Below, piece by piece: positions 25,616 to 34,363 of a stretch of DNA of 64,000 nucleotides (positions are counted from its first letter, which is position 1; each line of letters starts with the position of its first letter). A program made the position numbers and the translations under genes. The stretch lies in contig CALWVN010000004.1 of the NCBI GenBank assembly GCA_944384995.1, positions 48,993 through 112,992 on the forward strand. Reading direction: 5' to 3'. The DNA comes from an uncultured Clostridia bacterium (lineage in GTDB: Bacteria > Bacillota > Clostridia > Oscillospirales > Acutalibacteraceae). The notes under the pieces are model-generated. The model was not told the DNA's origin, made no database searches, and was given only the letters and a program-made list of their open reading frames with translations.

Positions 25616-27049
25616 TTAATATGCGATTTCGATCTCTGCCGTTTGCGGTGCGCTCTCATTGCCGTAAGTGTCCGCAGCATACAGCGCGACGGTATACGTC
25701 CCGGCAGGCAGCGCGGTCGCATACTTTTCAGCCGGCAGCGTAAAGCGCATGGTATCGCTGCGCTGTGCAGCCGGAAGCGCATAGTCGGAAATCAGCGTCA
25801 GGCTGTCATAGGTCGTTTCCCCAAAGGTAAACGTCACAGGACTGCCGTTTTGTGTAAACACCGCACGGTAGCTTTGCACCGCGTCCTCGTGCAGCGCCGC
25901 AGGGAAGGTGATCCGGCAGCCGCGCACCTCGGCGCCCTCGTCGTCTGTGAACGACACGCCCTCAGCCGAAACGGAGAATCCGTCCGCCCAGGTCGGCGCC
26001 GCCGAAGTTTGCGCACGCGCCTCGGTGTAACGGAATTCGTCTTTATTCATGGGCAGGTCGATCACCCACGGCGCCTTTTGCGCTTCGCCGGTCAATACGC
26101 TGTACCGCTGGATGGAAAGCTGCGCTCCGTCCACACTGAGGATCATGACCATGGGGTTGTTTTCGATAAATGCGCCGTCGTCATGCACGACCGCGTTTTC
26201 GGTTTCGGGCAAAGTCGTGTAAGACACGGACTGCGTGTTGATCGCCGTGTAATCGCCCTGCCAGATCGCGCGTTCATCCATCAAAGGCGCATGGCTGTGC
26301 GCCCCGATGGAGACCACCTGCGGGTATTCGCGGTACAGCGCGTCTAAATTTTGGAACGTGTTGTCCTCGCTCATGGCGACGGTGTTTTCCGGGCTGAAGT
26401 GCGTCATGACAAACACGGGAAGCGCGGGGTCGTCCGCCACGGCAGCTTCGATTTGCTCCCGCATCCACATAAGCAGCTCGTCATCATATGATGTGCTGTC
26501 CATATCGCCGCTTTTCGGGCTTGCGGCGATAAAGTGGTAACCGTTCACGACGGTGTGCGTCCACGGGGACTGCGAGTAGGTGTATTCGCAAAAGCGCGAC
26601 TGCATGACACGCGTGAAGGGGATCTCCCAGCAATCCACGAACATCGGCAGCCAATAGTCGTGGTTGCCCATGATGCTGCAGAGCACAATCGATTCGCGCT
26701 CGGCTTCCGAGTATACGCTGTCAAAGATCCGCTTTTGGTTTTGATATGCCTCTTCGGTGGCGGTATCCGTAAAATCCCCGGCGTTGAGGATCACGTTTAC
26801 GCCCTGTGCTTTGAACAGCTCCAGCGCCTTTTGATAATGCATGTCATAGGTCTCGCCCTGTCCCTCGGGTGTGAGCTGCAAATCACTTAAAATGCCGATC
26901 CGTAAAACGCCGTCACTTGTGTCCGCCTGCCGCTGTACGGTTTCGGCGGGGGAAAGTCCCGTCATCAGGTAAAACACCGTTCCGCCCAAAGCGACCAGAA
27001 CGATCAAAACGACGCACAGAACGATTTTCCAAGCCTTTCTCTTTTTCAT
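25616..27049 (-). CDS. Membrane-anchored calcineurin-like metallophosphoesterase
   Basis: Secreted, N-terminally anchored phosphoesterase of unknown substrate. Residues 8-29 form a membrane helix after a basic start. The metal-binding motifs follow in order: D-L-Q (near 56), G-D-F-T-D (near 92), G-N-H-D (near 127), T-H-F-S and G-A-H-S-H (about 215 and 245). The last 150 residues look like an Ig-like beta-sandwich, ending in a T-Y-T-V-A-L-Y-A-A-D strand pattern. Stands alone on the minus strand. Confidence 0.85.
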   Translation of the reverse strand: MKKRKAWKIVLCVVLIVLVALGGTVFYLMTGLSPAETVQRQADTSDGVLRIGILSDLQLTPEGQGETYDMHYQKALELFKAQGVNVILNAGDFTDTATEEAYQNQKRIFDSVYSEAERESIVLCSIMGNHDYWLPMFVDCWEIPFTRVMQSRFCEYTYSQSPWTHTVVNGYHFIAASPKSGDMDSTSYDDELLMWMREQIEAAVADDPALPVFVMTHFSPENTVAMSEDNTFQNLDALYREYPQVVSIGAHSHAPLMDERAIWQGDYTAINTQSVSYTTLPETENAVVHDDGAFIENNPMVMILSVDGAQLSIQRYSVLTGEAQKAPWVIDLPMNKDEFRYTEARAQTSAAPTWADGFSVSAEGVSFTDDEGAEVRGCRITFPAALHEDAVQSYRAVFTQNGSPVTFTFGETTYDSLTLISDYALPAAQRSDTMRFTLPAEKYATALPAGTYTVALYAADTYGNESAPQTAEIEIAY

Positions 27050-27195
27050 AAAAATCTCCGTCTCCCATTTGCCCGTCTGCGGCGGGCGATCATCTTACGC
27101 ATTATTTTAGCATACTGGGCGCGGCGGAGAAATGGGAAAACTGTCAAATTTGTGCGGCAAAACTTTGGAGAAAGCTACAAATCAAGGTGCAAAAG

Positions 27196-27234
27196 AAAAC
27201 GGCGCGCCCATATTGCATGTTGGGTACGCCGTTT
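27196..27234 (-). terminator. Terminator after the capA-like gene
   Basis: AAACGGCG and its complement CGCCGTTT pair, with an inner CCCA/TGGG stem around TATTGCATGT. CTTTTGC follows on the minus strand, 24 bases after the CapA stop. Confidence 0.7.
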
Positions 27235-27257
27235 GTATCGGTATTGTTTTGATCCCG

Positions 27258-28466
27258 TTACGACGCAAGAAATTCCGCGTCGATCACGCCGCTTACAAAT
27301 TCCTCAATGTAAGAGACGCTGAAATCCGACTGCTTGATGCGCGATGCCTGCCGTTTGGCGAGTGCGTCCGTATATTCGGACAGCGGGTAGATCTGCACGT
27401 CGTGCGAGCCGTTGACATAGTGCGTGACAATGGTCTCAAATTTTACGTTGCCTACTGTGACCGAACCGTTTTGCGGGTCGATCGTCATGTCGTAGTGCAG
27501 CATCCCGCCGATCACACGCGCGGCGGTATTCTGCTGGGAAATGAAGTTGCCCAACGAATAGGCGACCAGCGTGCGCGAGCCGTCGTCGTTTTCGATCCAT
27601 TCCACGGGCTGCAAGACATGCGGGTGGTGCCCGATGATCACGTCCGCGCCCCAGGACGCCATTTGTGCCGCAAGGTTGCGCTGGTCCTGTGAGGGCGTGG
27701 TGGTGTATTCGCTGCCCCAGTGGACATTGACGAGCACCGCGTCACAGGCCGCAGCCGTCGCCTTGATCTTTTGCTCAATGGCGTCCGTCTCCGAGGTGTA
27801 AAGGATCTCCAGCTCGCTGCTTTCGGGCAGTGACAGGCCGTTTGTATACTGCGTGATGCCCACAAGTCCGATCTTCATGCCGTCGCGCTCGATGTATTCG
27901 ACCTCGGCAAGCTCGTCGGCATTCCGATACGCGCCCGTGCGCACAACGCCTTCCTGACTGTCCCAAAAATCCATGGATTCCGTAAGACCTTTTGCAGTCT
28001 TGTCCAGCATATGGTTGTTCGCCATATTCACCACATCAAAGCCGATCTCCCGTACTTCCTGCCCCAATTCCGCGGGGGAATTGAACAGCGGATAGCCGGA
28101 CGGGTCATAGCTTTCTGCGACGGGTGTTTCCTGATTGATGGTGGCGATGTCTGCCGCCGCGATCGTGTCGGCGATGCGCTCGTAGCAGAACGTGAAATCA
28201 TAGCCGTTCCCGTCCGCGCGGCGGTTGGCCTGCTTATAAATCCCGTCGTGGATCAGGTTGTCCCCGACCGACAAAAAGGAAAGCGTGACAGGTTGTGCGG
28301 CTGCGGTAGTGCTTTCCGGCGCCTGCGTCTGGGCGACCGTCGCCCCGGCGGGCACGGCGTCCGGCTGCCTGCCGTTGATCACGGTATTGCCTACGGCGAC
28401 GGCGCCGACGATCAGCACCACCGCAACAATGACGGATAAAAATACTTTTACGCTCTTATTGCTCAT
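27258..28466 (-). CDS. CapA family protein (poly-gamma-glutamate synthesis type metallophosphatase fold)
   Basis: Extracytoplasmic, N-terminally anchored protein of 402 residues: basic start, membrane helix at about 7-28, a Thr/Gln/Pro/Ala linker, then the CapA domain with S-V-G-D-N-L-I-H-D, N-Q-E-T-P, M-A-N-N-H-M-L-D, V-H-W-G-S-E-Y and G-H-H-P-H-V motifs. CapA proteins work in capsule polymer synthesis, but the CapB/C partners are absent, so the role is open. ATG at 28466 follows AAGGGGAAG. It sits 24 bases after ppa, in an apparent pncB-ppa-capA operon. Confidence 0.85.
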   Translation of the reverse strand: MSNKSVKVFLSVIVAVVLIVGAVAVGNTVINGRQPDAVPAGATVAQTQAPESTTAAAQPVTLSFLSVGDNLIHDGIYKQANRRADGNGYDFTFCYERIADTIAAADIATINQETPVAESYDPSGYPLFNSPAELGQEVREIGFDVVNMANNHMLDKTAKGLTESMDFWDSQEGVVRTGAYRNADELAEVEYIERDGMKIGLVGITQYTNGLSLPESSELEILYTSETDAIEQKIKATAAACDAVLVNVHWGSEYTTTPSQDQRNLAAQMASWGADVIIGHHPHVLQPVEWIENDDGSRTLVAYSLGNFISQQNTAARVIGGMLHYDMTIDPQNGSVTVGNVKFETIVTHYVNGSHDVQIYPLSEYTDALAKRQASRIKQSDFSVSYIEEFVSGVIDAEFLAS

Positions 28467-28489
28467 AACTTCCCCTTGCATTTTTCCGC

Positions 28490-29023
28490 TTATTTATCGG
28501 GATACAGCTCTTTATAGCGCTCAATGGCATCCTCAATGATCTCAATCGCCGTTGCGGCGCCCTTGGCTTCGTCGATCACGGTCTTTTTACGCTCCAGCAT
28601 TTTGTAGACCGAGAAAAAATGCGTCATTTCATCAAAAACATGTGCGGGCAGCTGGGAGATGTCCGTGTAGCCATTATAGGTCGGGTCGCCGACGGGGATG
28701 GCGATGATCTTGTCGTCCGGGTCGTCGTTGTCGAGCATCGTGATGACGCCGATCGGGCAGCAGGTCACAAGTGTCATCGGGACGATCTTTTCCGAGCACA
28801 GTACCAGCACGTCAAGCGGGTCGTTGTCCAGCGCATAGGTACGCGGGATCAGCCCGTAGTTCGCGGGGTAGTGCGTCGAGGTGTGCAGCACGCGGTCGAG
28901 CCGCAAAATTCCGGTCTCCTTGTCGAGTTCATATTTCATCTTGCTGCCCTTGCTGATCTCGATGACCGCGTCGAAGGAATGGCTGCTGATGCGTTCGGGG
29001 GCGATGTCATGCCAAATATTCAT
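28490..29023 (-). CDS. ppa: Inorganic pyrophosphatase, family I
   Basis: Hydrolyses pyrophosphate to phosphate. The 177-residue soluble hexameric-type enzyme has the active-site sequence E-I-S-K-G-S-K-M-K-Y-E, then Y-P-A-N-Y-G-L-I-P and the D-N-D-P-L-D-V-L-V metal motif, followed by D-D-K-I. The ATG overlaps the pncB stop (ATGA). Since nicotinate phosphoribosyltransferase releases pyrophosphate, coupled expression would pull that reaction forward. Confidence 0.95.
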   Translation of the reverse strand: MNIWHDIAPERISSHSFDAVIEISKGSKMKYELDKETGILRLDRVLHTSTHYPANYGLIPRTYALDNDPLDVLVLCSEKIVPMTLVTCCPIGVITMLDNDDPDDKIIAIPVGDPTYNGYTDISQLPAHVFDEMTHFFSVYKMLERKKTVIDEAKGAATAIEIIEDAIERYKELYPDK

Positions 29024-30483
29024 TTGCGTACTCCTTTATACTCCTCGATCAACAACTTGCGGATCTCCCACAGCTTTGCGGAAAGATCTACATAGTATTT
29101 GTGCGGGTTTTCAAATCGTTTGACCTCATCCCAAAGGGTGTCCACCTGCTCCGAGCAGTATTCGCGGATCTCGGCGGGCGTGGGGGAGTCGTATACACAT
29201 TCGCCCTTTTTGAAGATCTGAACGAGCAGCGGGCGCGCGACGTAGTTTTCGATCTCCTTGCGCTTCCAGGTGTAGTCGGGGTCAAATAACTCATAGGGCT
29301 TGGAGTCGTCAAGCTCCTCGCTGTCGGTGGTCAGAACGTCGGCGATCGCCTTGCCCGAATCCATGTCAAACAGGCGGTAGACGTTTTTCGAGGAGGGGAT
29401 GGTGATCTTGTGCACGTTTTCCGAAAGATTGATCTTCGGGACAATGCGGCCGTCCGGCTGTTCGACCGCGCACAGCTTGTAGACTCCGCCGAACAGCGGC
29501 GACGAGGCGGAGGTGATCAGTCGCTCGCCGACGATGAAGCAGTCTACCTTCGCCCCCTGCGCGAGCATGTCCGAAATAATGTGCTCGTCAAGGGAGTTGG
29601 AGGCGAGGATGCCGCAGTCGGGGAAGCCCGCTTCATCGAGCATCTTGCGCACGCGCTTGGAAAGGTAGGGGATATCGCCCGAGTCGATGCGCACGCTTTT
29701 CGGGCGTCGGCCCAAGGGAAGCAGCACGTCGTTGAACGCGCGGATCGCATTCGGTACGCCCGAACGCAGCGTGTCGTAGGTGTCCACCACAAAGGTGCAG
29801 TCGTCGGGATAACGCCGCGCATACGCGCAGAACGCCTCATATTCGGAATCAAACATCTGCACCCAGCTGTGGATCATGGTTTGCAGCACGGGAATACCGA
29901 ATTTCCGTGCGGGCAGTACGCCCGAGGTCGCCGTGCAGCCGCCGATATACGCCGCGCGCGCACCGTAGACCGCTTCGTCAAAGCCCTGCGCGCGCCGCGT
30001 GCCGAATTCCGCGACCGCCGTGCCGCGTGCCGCCCGCACCAGGCGGTTTGCCTTGGTGGCAATGAGGCTTTGCTGGTTGATGCACAGCAGCAGCGCCGTT
30101 TCGATCATCTGCGCCTGCACCACGGGCCCGCGCACCTTCACGATGGGTTCATTCGGGAAGATCGGGGTGCCTTCGGGGATCGCCCATACGTCGCAGGCAA
30201 ACCGGAAATCCCGCAGATAGTCGAGAAACGGCTCCGAAATGCCCTGCGTCCGCAGGAATTGGAGATCCTCTTCGGAAAAATGCAGGTTTTGCAGGTGCTC
30301 GATCACCTGCTGCAAGCCCGCCATAATGGCAAAGCCGCCGTTGTCGGGAACGCGGCGGAAAAACAGGTCGAAGCAGGCAATCGTCTCGCCCAAACCGCAG
30401 GCATAGTACCCGTCTGCCATGGCAAATTCGTAAAGCTCCGTAAGCACAGCCGACCGCGTGCTGCTTTTTTCAGACGCACCCAT
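29020..30483 (-). CDS. pncB: Nicotinate phosphoribosyltransferase
   Basis: Makes nicotinate mononucleotide from nicotinate and PRPP with ATP, the entry step of the NAD salvage (Preiss-Handler) pathway. At 487 residues it belongs to the longer Gram-positive type. Features: L-T-D-x-Y-E-like start (LTELYEFAMADGY near 14), F-G-T-R-R-A with the family Arg pair, the phosphate-binding R-I-D-S-G-D and D-C-F-I-V-G-E motifs. The start is the ATG at 30483 after AAGGAGGTG; the open frame upstream is not coding. First gene of the operon. Confidence 0.94.
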   Translation of the reverse strand: MGASEKSSTRSAVLTELYEFAMADGYYACGLGETIACFDLFFRRVPDNGGFAIMAGLQQVIEHLQNLHFSEEDLQFLRTQGISEPFLDYLRDFRFACDVWAIPEGTPIFPNEPIVKVRGPVVQAQMIETALLLCINQQSLIATKANRLVRAARGTAVAEFGTRRAQGFDEAVYGARAAYIGGCTATSGVLPARKFGIPVLQTMIHSWVQMFDSEYEAFCAYARRYPDDCTFVVDTYDTLRSGVPNAIRAFNDVLLPLGRRPKSVRIDSGDIPYLSKRVRKMLDEAGFPDCGILASNSLDEHIISDMLAQGAKVDCFIVGERLITSASSPLFGGVYKLCAVEQPDGRIVPKINLSENVHKITIPSSKNVYRLFDMDSGKAIADVLTTDSEELDDSKPYELFDPDYTWKRKEIENYVARPLLVQIFKKGECVYDSPTPAEIREYCSEQVDTLWDEVKRFENPHKYYVDLSAKLWEIRKLLIEEYKGVRK

Positions 30484-30510
30484 GCGCGCACCTCCTTGTT
30501 TGTCTGCTTC

Positions 30511-30539
30511 ATTGTAGCACACTTTCTGCCTTTGCGCAA
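30511..30539 (-). promoter_or_regulatory. Promoter of pncB-ppa-capA
   Basis: TTGCGC, a 17-base spacer ending in TGC, and TACAAT on the minus strand. Same -35 and extended -10 as the azlC promoter. Confidence 0.65.
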
Positions 30540-30574
30540 TGCGAAATCCGTCGTGCGCGCGTCGAAAAGGGGCG

Positions 30575-30603
30575 TTGCAATTCACACAGCGACTCGGTAT
30601 AAT
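30575..30603 (+). promoter_or_regulatory. Promoter of the nitroreductase gene
   Basis: TTGCAA, 17-base spacer and consensus TATAAT on the plus strand, 32 bases before the ATG. Confidence 0.68.
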
Positions 30604-30634
30604 ATAAAAGGAATTTGTGTAAGGAGAGTGTGTT

Positions 30635-31171
30635 ATGGAATCTTTTTTCGATTTGGAACGCCGCCGGCAAAGCTGCCGCCGGTTCTCACCGCGCGAAGTA
30701 GAGCATGAAACGTTAGAACAGCTTGCCGAGGCGGTCAGGCTTTCCCCATCTGCGTGCAATTCACAGCCGTGGCACATCATCTTTGCAACGGGCGAGACAG
30801 CAAAAGCGGTGCGCGCGGGCGTGCAGGTGGACGGCAGCAATCCCTTTGCCGAGGGCTGTCCCGCGTTTGCGGTGCTCGTAGAAGAGCCCGCCGTGTTAAA
30901 GCCCGCTGTGGCGGAAAAATTCGGCAGCCGGGCGTTTGCGCAGATCGACCTCGGCATCGCGACGGCGCACTACTGCCTTGCCGCTACGGACTTGGGGCTT
31001 TCGACCTGTGTGCTCGGCTGGATCGACGAAGCGGCGCTGCAAACGGCGCTTGGCGTTTCACCGGAACGGCGTATCCGGCTGGTGATCGCTACGGGCTACG
31101 CCGAAGCGGGCGCGAAGATCCGCGAAAAAACGCGCAAACCGCTTTCTGAGATCGCGGAATTTCGGGATTGA
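30635..31171 (+). CDS. Nitroreductase family protein
   Basis: FMN-dependent NAD(P)H oxidoreductase of 178 residues. The flavin-phosphate contact R-R-R-Q-S-C-R-R-F and the A-V-R-L-S-P-S-A-C-N-S-Q-P-W motif are typical, as are D-L-G-I-A-T-A-H and the late G-Y-A-E. Short length suggests the minimal nitroreductase fold without an added ferredoxin domain. Substrate unknown. The next gene starts within its stop region. Confidence 0.88.
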   Translation: MESFFDLERRRQSCRRFSPREVEHETLEQLAEAVRLSPSACNSQPWHIIFATGETAKAVRAGVQVDGSNPFAEGCPAFAVLVEEPAVLKPAVAEKFGSRAFAQIDLGIATAHYCLAATDLGLSTCVLGWIDEAALQTALGVSPERRIRLVIATGYAEAGAKIREKTRKPLSEIAEFRD

Positions 31172-32697
31172 GCACGATGGAACATTTCCCGCTTCTGCTT
31201 GCCTCTGCGGCTCTGCTGTTTTTGGCGGCTTCCTATCGCTTTCGGTGGTACGAAACGCCGTATACTTCAAAAAAACGGGCGCACAACCTGCTGGTGGTCG
31301 GCTGTGCGCTGTGCTGTCTTGCGCCGTGCATCGCCGTTTTCTGCACACTGCCGCACGAAAACATCGCCTATCCGTTCGAGGGGCTTTTGGAAAATCAGAA
31401 CGCCTACGAGCAGCAGTTTGACGCATTTTTAAAAAGGCAGATCGCACTGGATTTCGCCCCCGATGAACGGATCCTGTCGCTCGAAAATCCTTATATCTGG
31501 GATACGCGCACCGAAACGGGCGCGTGGTACCCGTGGGACCGCGTACTGTATGACGGGCAGTACTATTCGTATTTCGGCATCGCGCCGATCCTCACGATCT
31601 ATTTTCCGTGGTATTTTATTACGGGAACGCTGCCCGCCGCCGGGACGGTTTGCTTCATCCTGTGCATGGTCGGGATTCTCGCGGCAGCGGCGCTGCTCGT
31701 CGTCCTTGTGCGGCGGTTCGTGCCGAACGCGACGCTTTCGCTTCTTTGCCTCGGCATTTTCGCCGTATCGTTCGGCAGCCTGATGTTCATAGTGCAGGCT
31801 TCGGCGGACATGTATTACATTGCCGTGCAAAGCGGGATGACCAATCTTATACTGTTCCTGCTGTTTACGGTCCTCGGCTGCGGGAAAAACGGGAAAACGC
31901 CCCGACGCGTCGTGTGCCTGTTCCTTGCGGCGGTATTTTTGGTGCTGACTGCCCTGTCGCGCCCGAATCTTTTGCTGTTTGCTTTGGTGAGTGTGCCGCT
32001 GTTCCTCTCCATGCTGACCGAAAAGACCGTCCGCCCGTCCCGACGCGCTGTAAAGCTGTTGAGCTTTATCGTTCCGACTCTGCTCGGCGCGGCATTCGTG
32101 ATGTGGTATAACTATGTCCGCTTTGACTCTGTGTTCGAATTCGGCGCGCGCTATCAGCTGACCGTCGCCGATGTGTCCACCTATTCGGTTTCCCTCGCGC
32201 TGCTGCTGCCGTCGATCTACTGCTACTTCCTGCAAATGCCCATAGTACAAGGGAAATTCCCGTATTTGGTGCTGACGTATGAACCGATCCAAAGCTATGG
32301 CGGGTACCTGTATACCACCTGGATGATGGGCGCGTTCGCTATGCCGTCGCTAAGCGGGATCCTCCTGTCACCGATCGCGCGCAGACGCGGTGGGAAAAAG
32401 GACAATGTAAAGCTGTTTACCTTTATACTTGCAGCATTCTGCTGCTTCCTGCTCGCCTTTGTGGATATCTGCTTTGCGGGGGTCTGTATTCGGTATTTGG
32501 CGGATATTACCGCCGTTGCCGCCGTATTTTCCACCGCGCTTTGGTTCGACCTCGATACGCGCGCCGCGTCGCTTTCGCACGGCAAACGGTTTGCGGTGTA
32601 TGCGGTCATTTCCGTCCTGCTGTTTGCGACGATCCTTGTCGGCACGCTGCTGATCTTTGAAAACGAGCGACGGTATCTTTTGCAGCCGACCGTATAA
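31168..32697 (+). CDS. Polytopic membrane protein of unknown function (glycosyltransferase C-like layout)
   Basis: A 509-residue integral membrane protein with about ten hydrophobic helices. A hydrophilic, aromatic-rich loop at about residues 75-135 contains W-Y-P-W-D-R and Y-Y-S-Y-F-G, similar in layout to lipid-linked-sugar glycosyltransferases of the GT-C fold. No clear catalytic motif can be named. The start is either TTG 31168, overlapping the nitroreductase stop, or ATG 31177; neither has a strong ribosome site, so coupling to the upstream gene is likely. Confidence 0.72.
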   Translation: MSTMEHFPLLLASAALLFLAASYRFRWYETPYTSKKRAHNLLVVGCALCCLAPCIAVFCTLPHENIAYPFEGLLENQNAYEQQFDAFLKRQIALDFAPDERILSLENPYIWDTRTETGAWYPWDRVLYDGQYYSYFGIAPILTIYFPWYFITGTLPAAGTVCFILCMVGILAAAALLVVLVRRFVPNATLSLLCLGIFAVSFGSLMFIVQASADMYYIAVQSGMTNLILFLLFTVLGCGKNGKTPRRVVCLFLAAVFLVLTALSRPNLLLFALVSVPLFLSMLTEKTVRPSRRAVKLLSFIVPTLLGAAFVMWYNYVRFDSVFEFGARYQLTVADVSTYSVSLALLLPSIYCYFLQMPIVQGKFPYLVLTYEPIQSYGGYLYTTWMMGAFAMPSLSGILLSPIARRRGGKKDNVKLFTFILAAFCCFLLAFVDICFAGVCIRYLADITAVAAVFSTALWFDLDTRAASLSHGKRFAVYAVISVLLFATILVGTLLIFENERRYLLQPTV

Positions 32698-32718
32698 AAT
32701 CAAATCCCTTCGTGAAAA

Positions 32719-32862
32719 TTAAAGCGGGACTCTTTTAAGAGCCGCCGCTTGTTTTTTGCTTGCTTGGCCTTGAGAGAAATATGCTTTAAAAAGGCACCTA
32801 TAAAAAGCAACCCTCTTATCCGGAATTTCAATCGGAAAAGAGGGGTCGATGTATTCAATCAT
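32719..32862 (-). pseudogene. Overlapping small frame, possible frameshifted tail of the next gene
   Basis: A 47-codon frame MIEYIDPSFPIEIPDK... continues almost without gap from the C terminus of the gene at 32855, in another frame, overlapping by a few bases (ATGATTGA). It reads like ordinary protein and could be the true C terminus separated by a frameshift, or a tiny coupled gene. Low local GC supports one shared origin. Confidence 0.35.
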
Positions 32863-33295
32863 TATAAAACGAAAAAGCTTTTTCGTAGAGCGTTCTTGTC
32901 TGGGTTTCGTCTCCCCACGACAAAGCATCATCTGCATAGCACAACGTCCAAAACGGCTCTGCTTGCGCAAGCTTGGAAGGAATATCGTGCCACAGCAGAA
33001 CACAGCGTTTCCCAAAATCCGCAATGCTAAAAGTGTTAGCATTATGGACGCTTCTTAATCCGGCGAACAGGCGCTTTCCAAATGTATCTGCGTTTATTCC
33101 GGCACAGGAATCGCCCCAATAGCGCATAAAGCATCCCTTTGTGCCGCGAAAATCATGCGAGCATGCTTCCAGTTCTAATAAAAAACTGTTGTTGGGATCA
33201 TTTAGGAAGGTTTCGTTTAGCAATGCTTCGTATCGCTCTTCAGAGTTAAATCCGTGGAGCCCTAAAAGGAACTCTGCATACAATTCTTCCATCAT
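32855..33295 (-). CDS. Hypothetical protein in a low-GC patch
   Basis: An unrecognised soluble 146-residue acidic protein. It has a helical start (MEELYAEFLLGLHGF), a repeat-like L-L-N-E-T-F-L-N-D-P-N-N-S-F-L-L-E-L-E segment and several Trp and Cys residues. Base composition is clearly lower in GC than the flanking genes, suggesting acquisition. Size and helical pattern resemble small immunity-type proteins, but this is only an impression. Its end may be frameshifted (see 32719-32862). Confidence 0.55.
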   Translation of the reverse strand: MMEELYAEFLLGLHGFNSEERYEALLNETFLNDPNNSFLLELEACSHDFRGTKGCFMRYWGDSCAGINADTFGKRLFAGLRSVHNANTFSIADFGKRCVLLWHDIPSKLAQAEPFWTLCYADDALSWGDETQTRTLYEKAFSFYND

Positions 33296-33370
33296 GTTAT
33301 GTTCGCTATCTTCCTTGTGAGAATAAGAAATAGGGTACCATTTAATGATTAGGATAGGATGCAGGTAGGA

Positions 33371-34339
33371 TTATTCCGCCGGCTGCATATGCACAAAGTC
33401 GGAGGACTCTTTTTCGTCGAGCGACACCCACTCGGGCTTTTGCACCATGATGCGCACCGCGTGCTTTAAGGTGGTGGCTTCCACCTCCGTTTGATTGCCG
33501 CCGAACTCGCCGTCGAGCGTGAACGGCGTAGGCGTATCGAACATGAACTTAATGTGCTTGCAGTGGCGAATTGTCACGAGCTTGTTGTCTGCCACGGTCT
33601 TGCTGGCCATGGAGTTGGCAAGCGACAGGATCTCGGCGGGGTTTTTGAACATCTCCACGAGCACCAGCTCGTGCAGCCCGTCGTCAAATTCCACGCCCAT
33701 ATTGTGCAGCACCGGCATCCCGCCGACGCCGTAGGAATTGGACGCCGCGCCGTAAAAATAGTCGCCCTCGAAAAATTCCCCGTCCGCCTCCACGCGCGCG
33801 TGGTACGGCTTCATGTGGAAGAAGTCGTGCACCGCCTGCAAATAGTAGGCGTTTTTGCCGAGGACGTTTTTTGCCTTCTGATTCGCGGAATACGAGATCG
33901 CCGTGAAGTTGCCGAACGCCGCAACATAAATGAAGAATTCATCGCCGAACTTCCCGATGTCCATGGGCTTCGGTTCGCCGTTGATGATCGCCTCCACCGC
34001 CGCGAATACGTCGGTCGGGATCTCCAAAGAATGCGCAAAGTCGTTGGTCGAGCCCATCGGCAGATACCCGACGGGGATATCCGTCCCAAGGCTCATAATG
34101 CCGCAGATCGTCTCTTTGAGCGTACCGTCGCCGCCGCAGCAGACCACGATGTCAAATTCCCGCCCGCGGGTGCGCACGATCTCATAGGCATTTTTGTTGA
34201 CCTGCGTGCAGCAGGCGGTCACGCTGTACCCTGCCTGATCAAAACGGTTGATGATCCGCATCATGTATTGCTTCGCCAGCTTCTTCCCCGAAACGGGGTT
34301 GACTACCAGCAGCATTTTCTGCTTGTTTTCTTCCGCCAT
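33371..34339 (-). CDS. Diacylglycerol kinase-family lipid kinase (YegS/DgkB-like)
   Basis: Soluble lipid kinase that phosphorylates diacylglycerol or a related lipid to recycle head groups. The 322-residue protein has N-P-V-S-G-K-K near the start, the nucleotide-binding G-G-D-G-T-L-K-E loop at about 70, G-S-T-N-D-F-A-H, and the late T-L-D-G-E-F motif. The ATG at 34339 lies six bases after GAGGTG; a GTG three codons upstream would place the site too close. Confidence 0.9.
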   Translation of the reverse strand: MAEENKQKMLLVVNPVSGKKLAKQYMMRIINRFDQAGYSVTACCTQVNKNAYEIVRTRGREFDIVVCCGGDGTLKETICGIMSLGTDIPVGYLPMGSTNDFAHSLEIPTDVFAAVEAIINGEPKPMDIGKFGDEFFIYVAAFGNFTAISYSANQKAKNVLGKNAYYLQAVHDFFHMKPYHARVEADGEFFEGDYFYGAASNSYGVGGMPVLHNMGVEFDDGLHELVLVEMFKNPAEILSLANSMASKTVADNKLVTIRHCKHIKFMFDTPTPFTLDGEFGGNQTEVEATTLKHAVRIMVQKPEWVSLDEKESSDFVHMQPAE

Positions 34340-34363
34340 CTCCGTCACCTCAAAAACCCTCGG

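Noticed and set aside
29410-30708. 432-codon plus-strand frame antisense to pncB
   Set aside because: Mirror of the pncB coding strand; it also spans both divergent promoters at 30.5 kb.
30484-30957. N-terminal extension of pncB
   Set aside because: The open frame crosses the pncB promoter and into the nitroreductase gene; the ATG at 30483 follows AAGGAGGTG.
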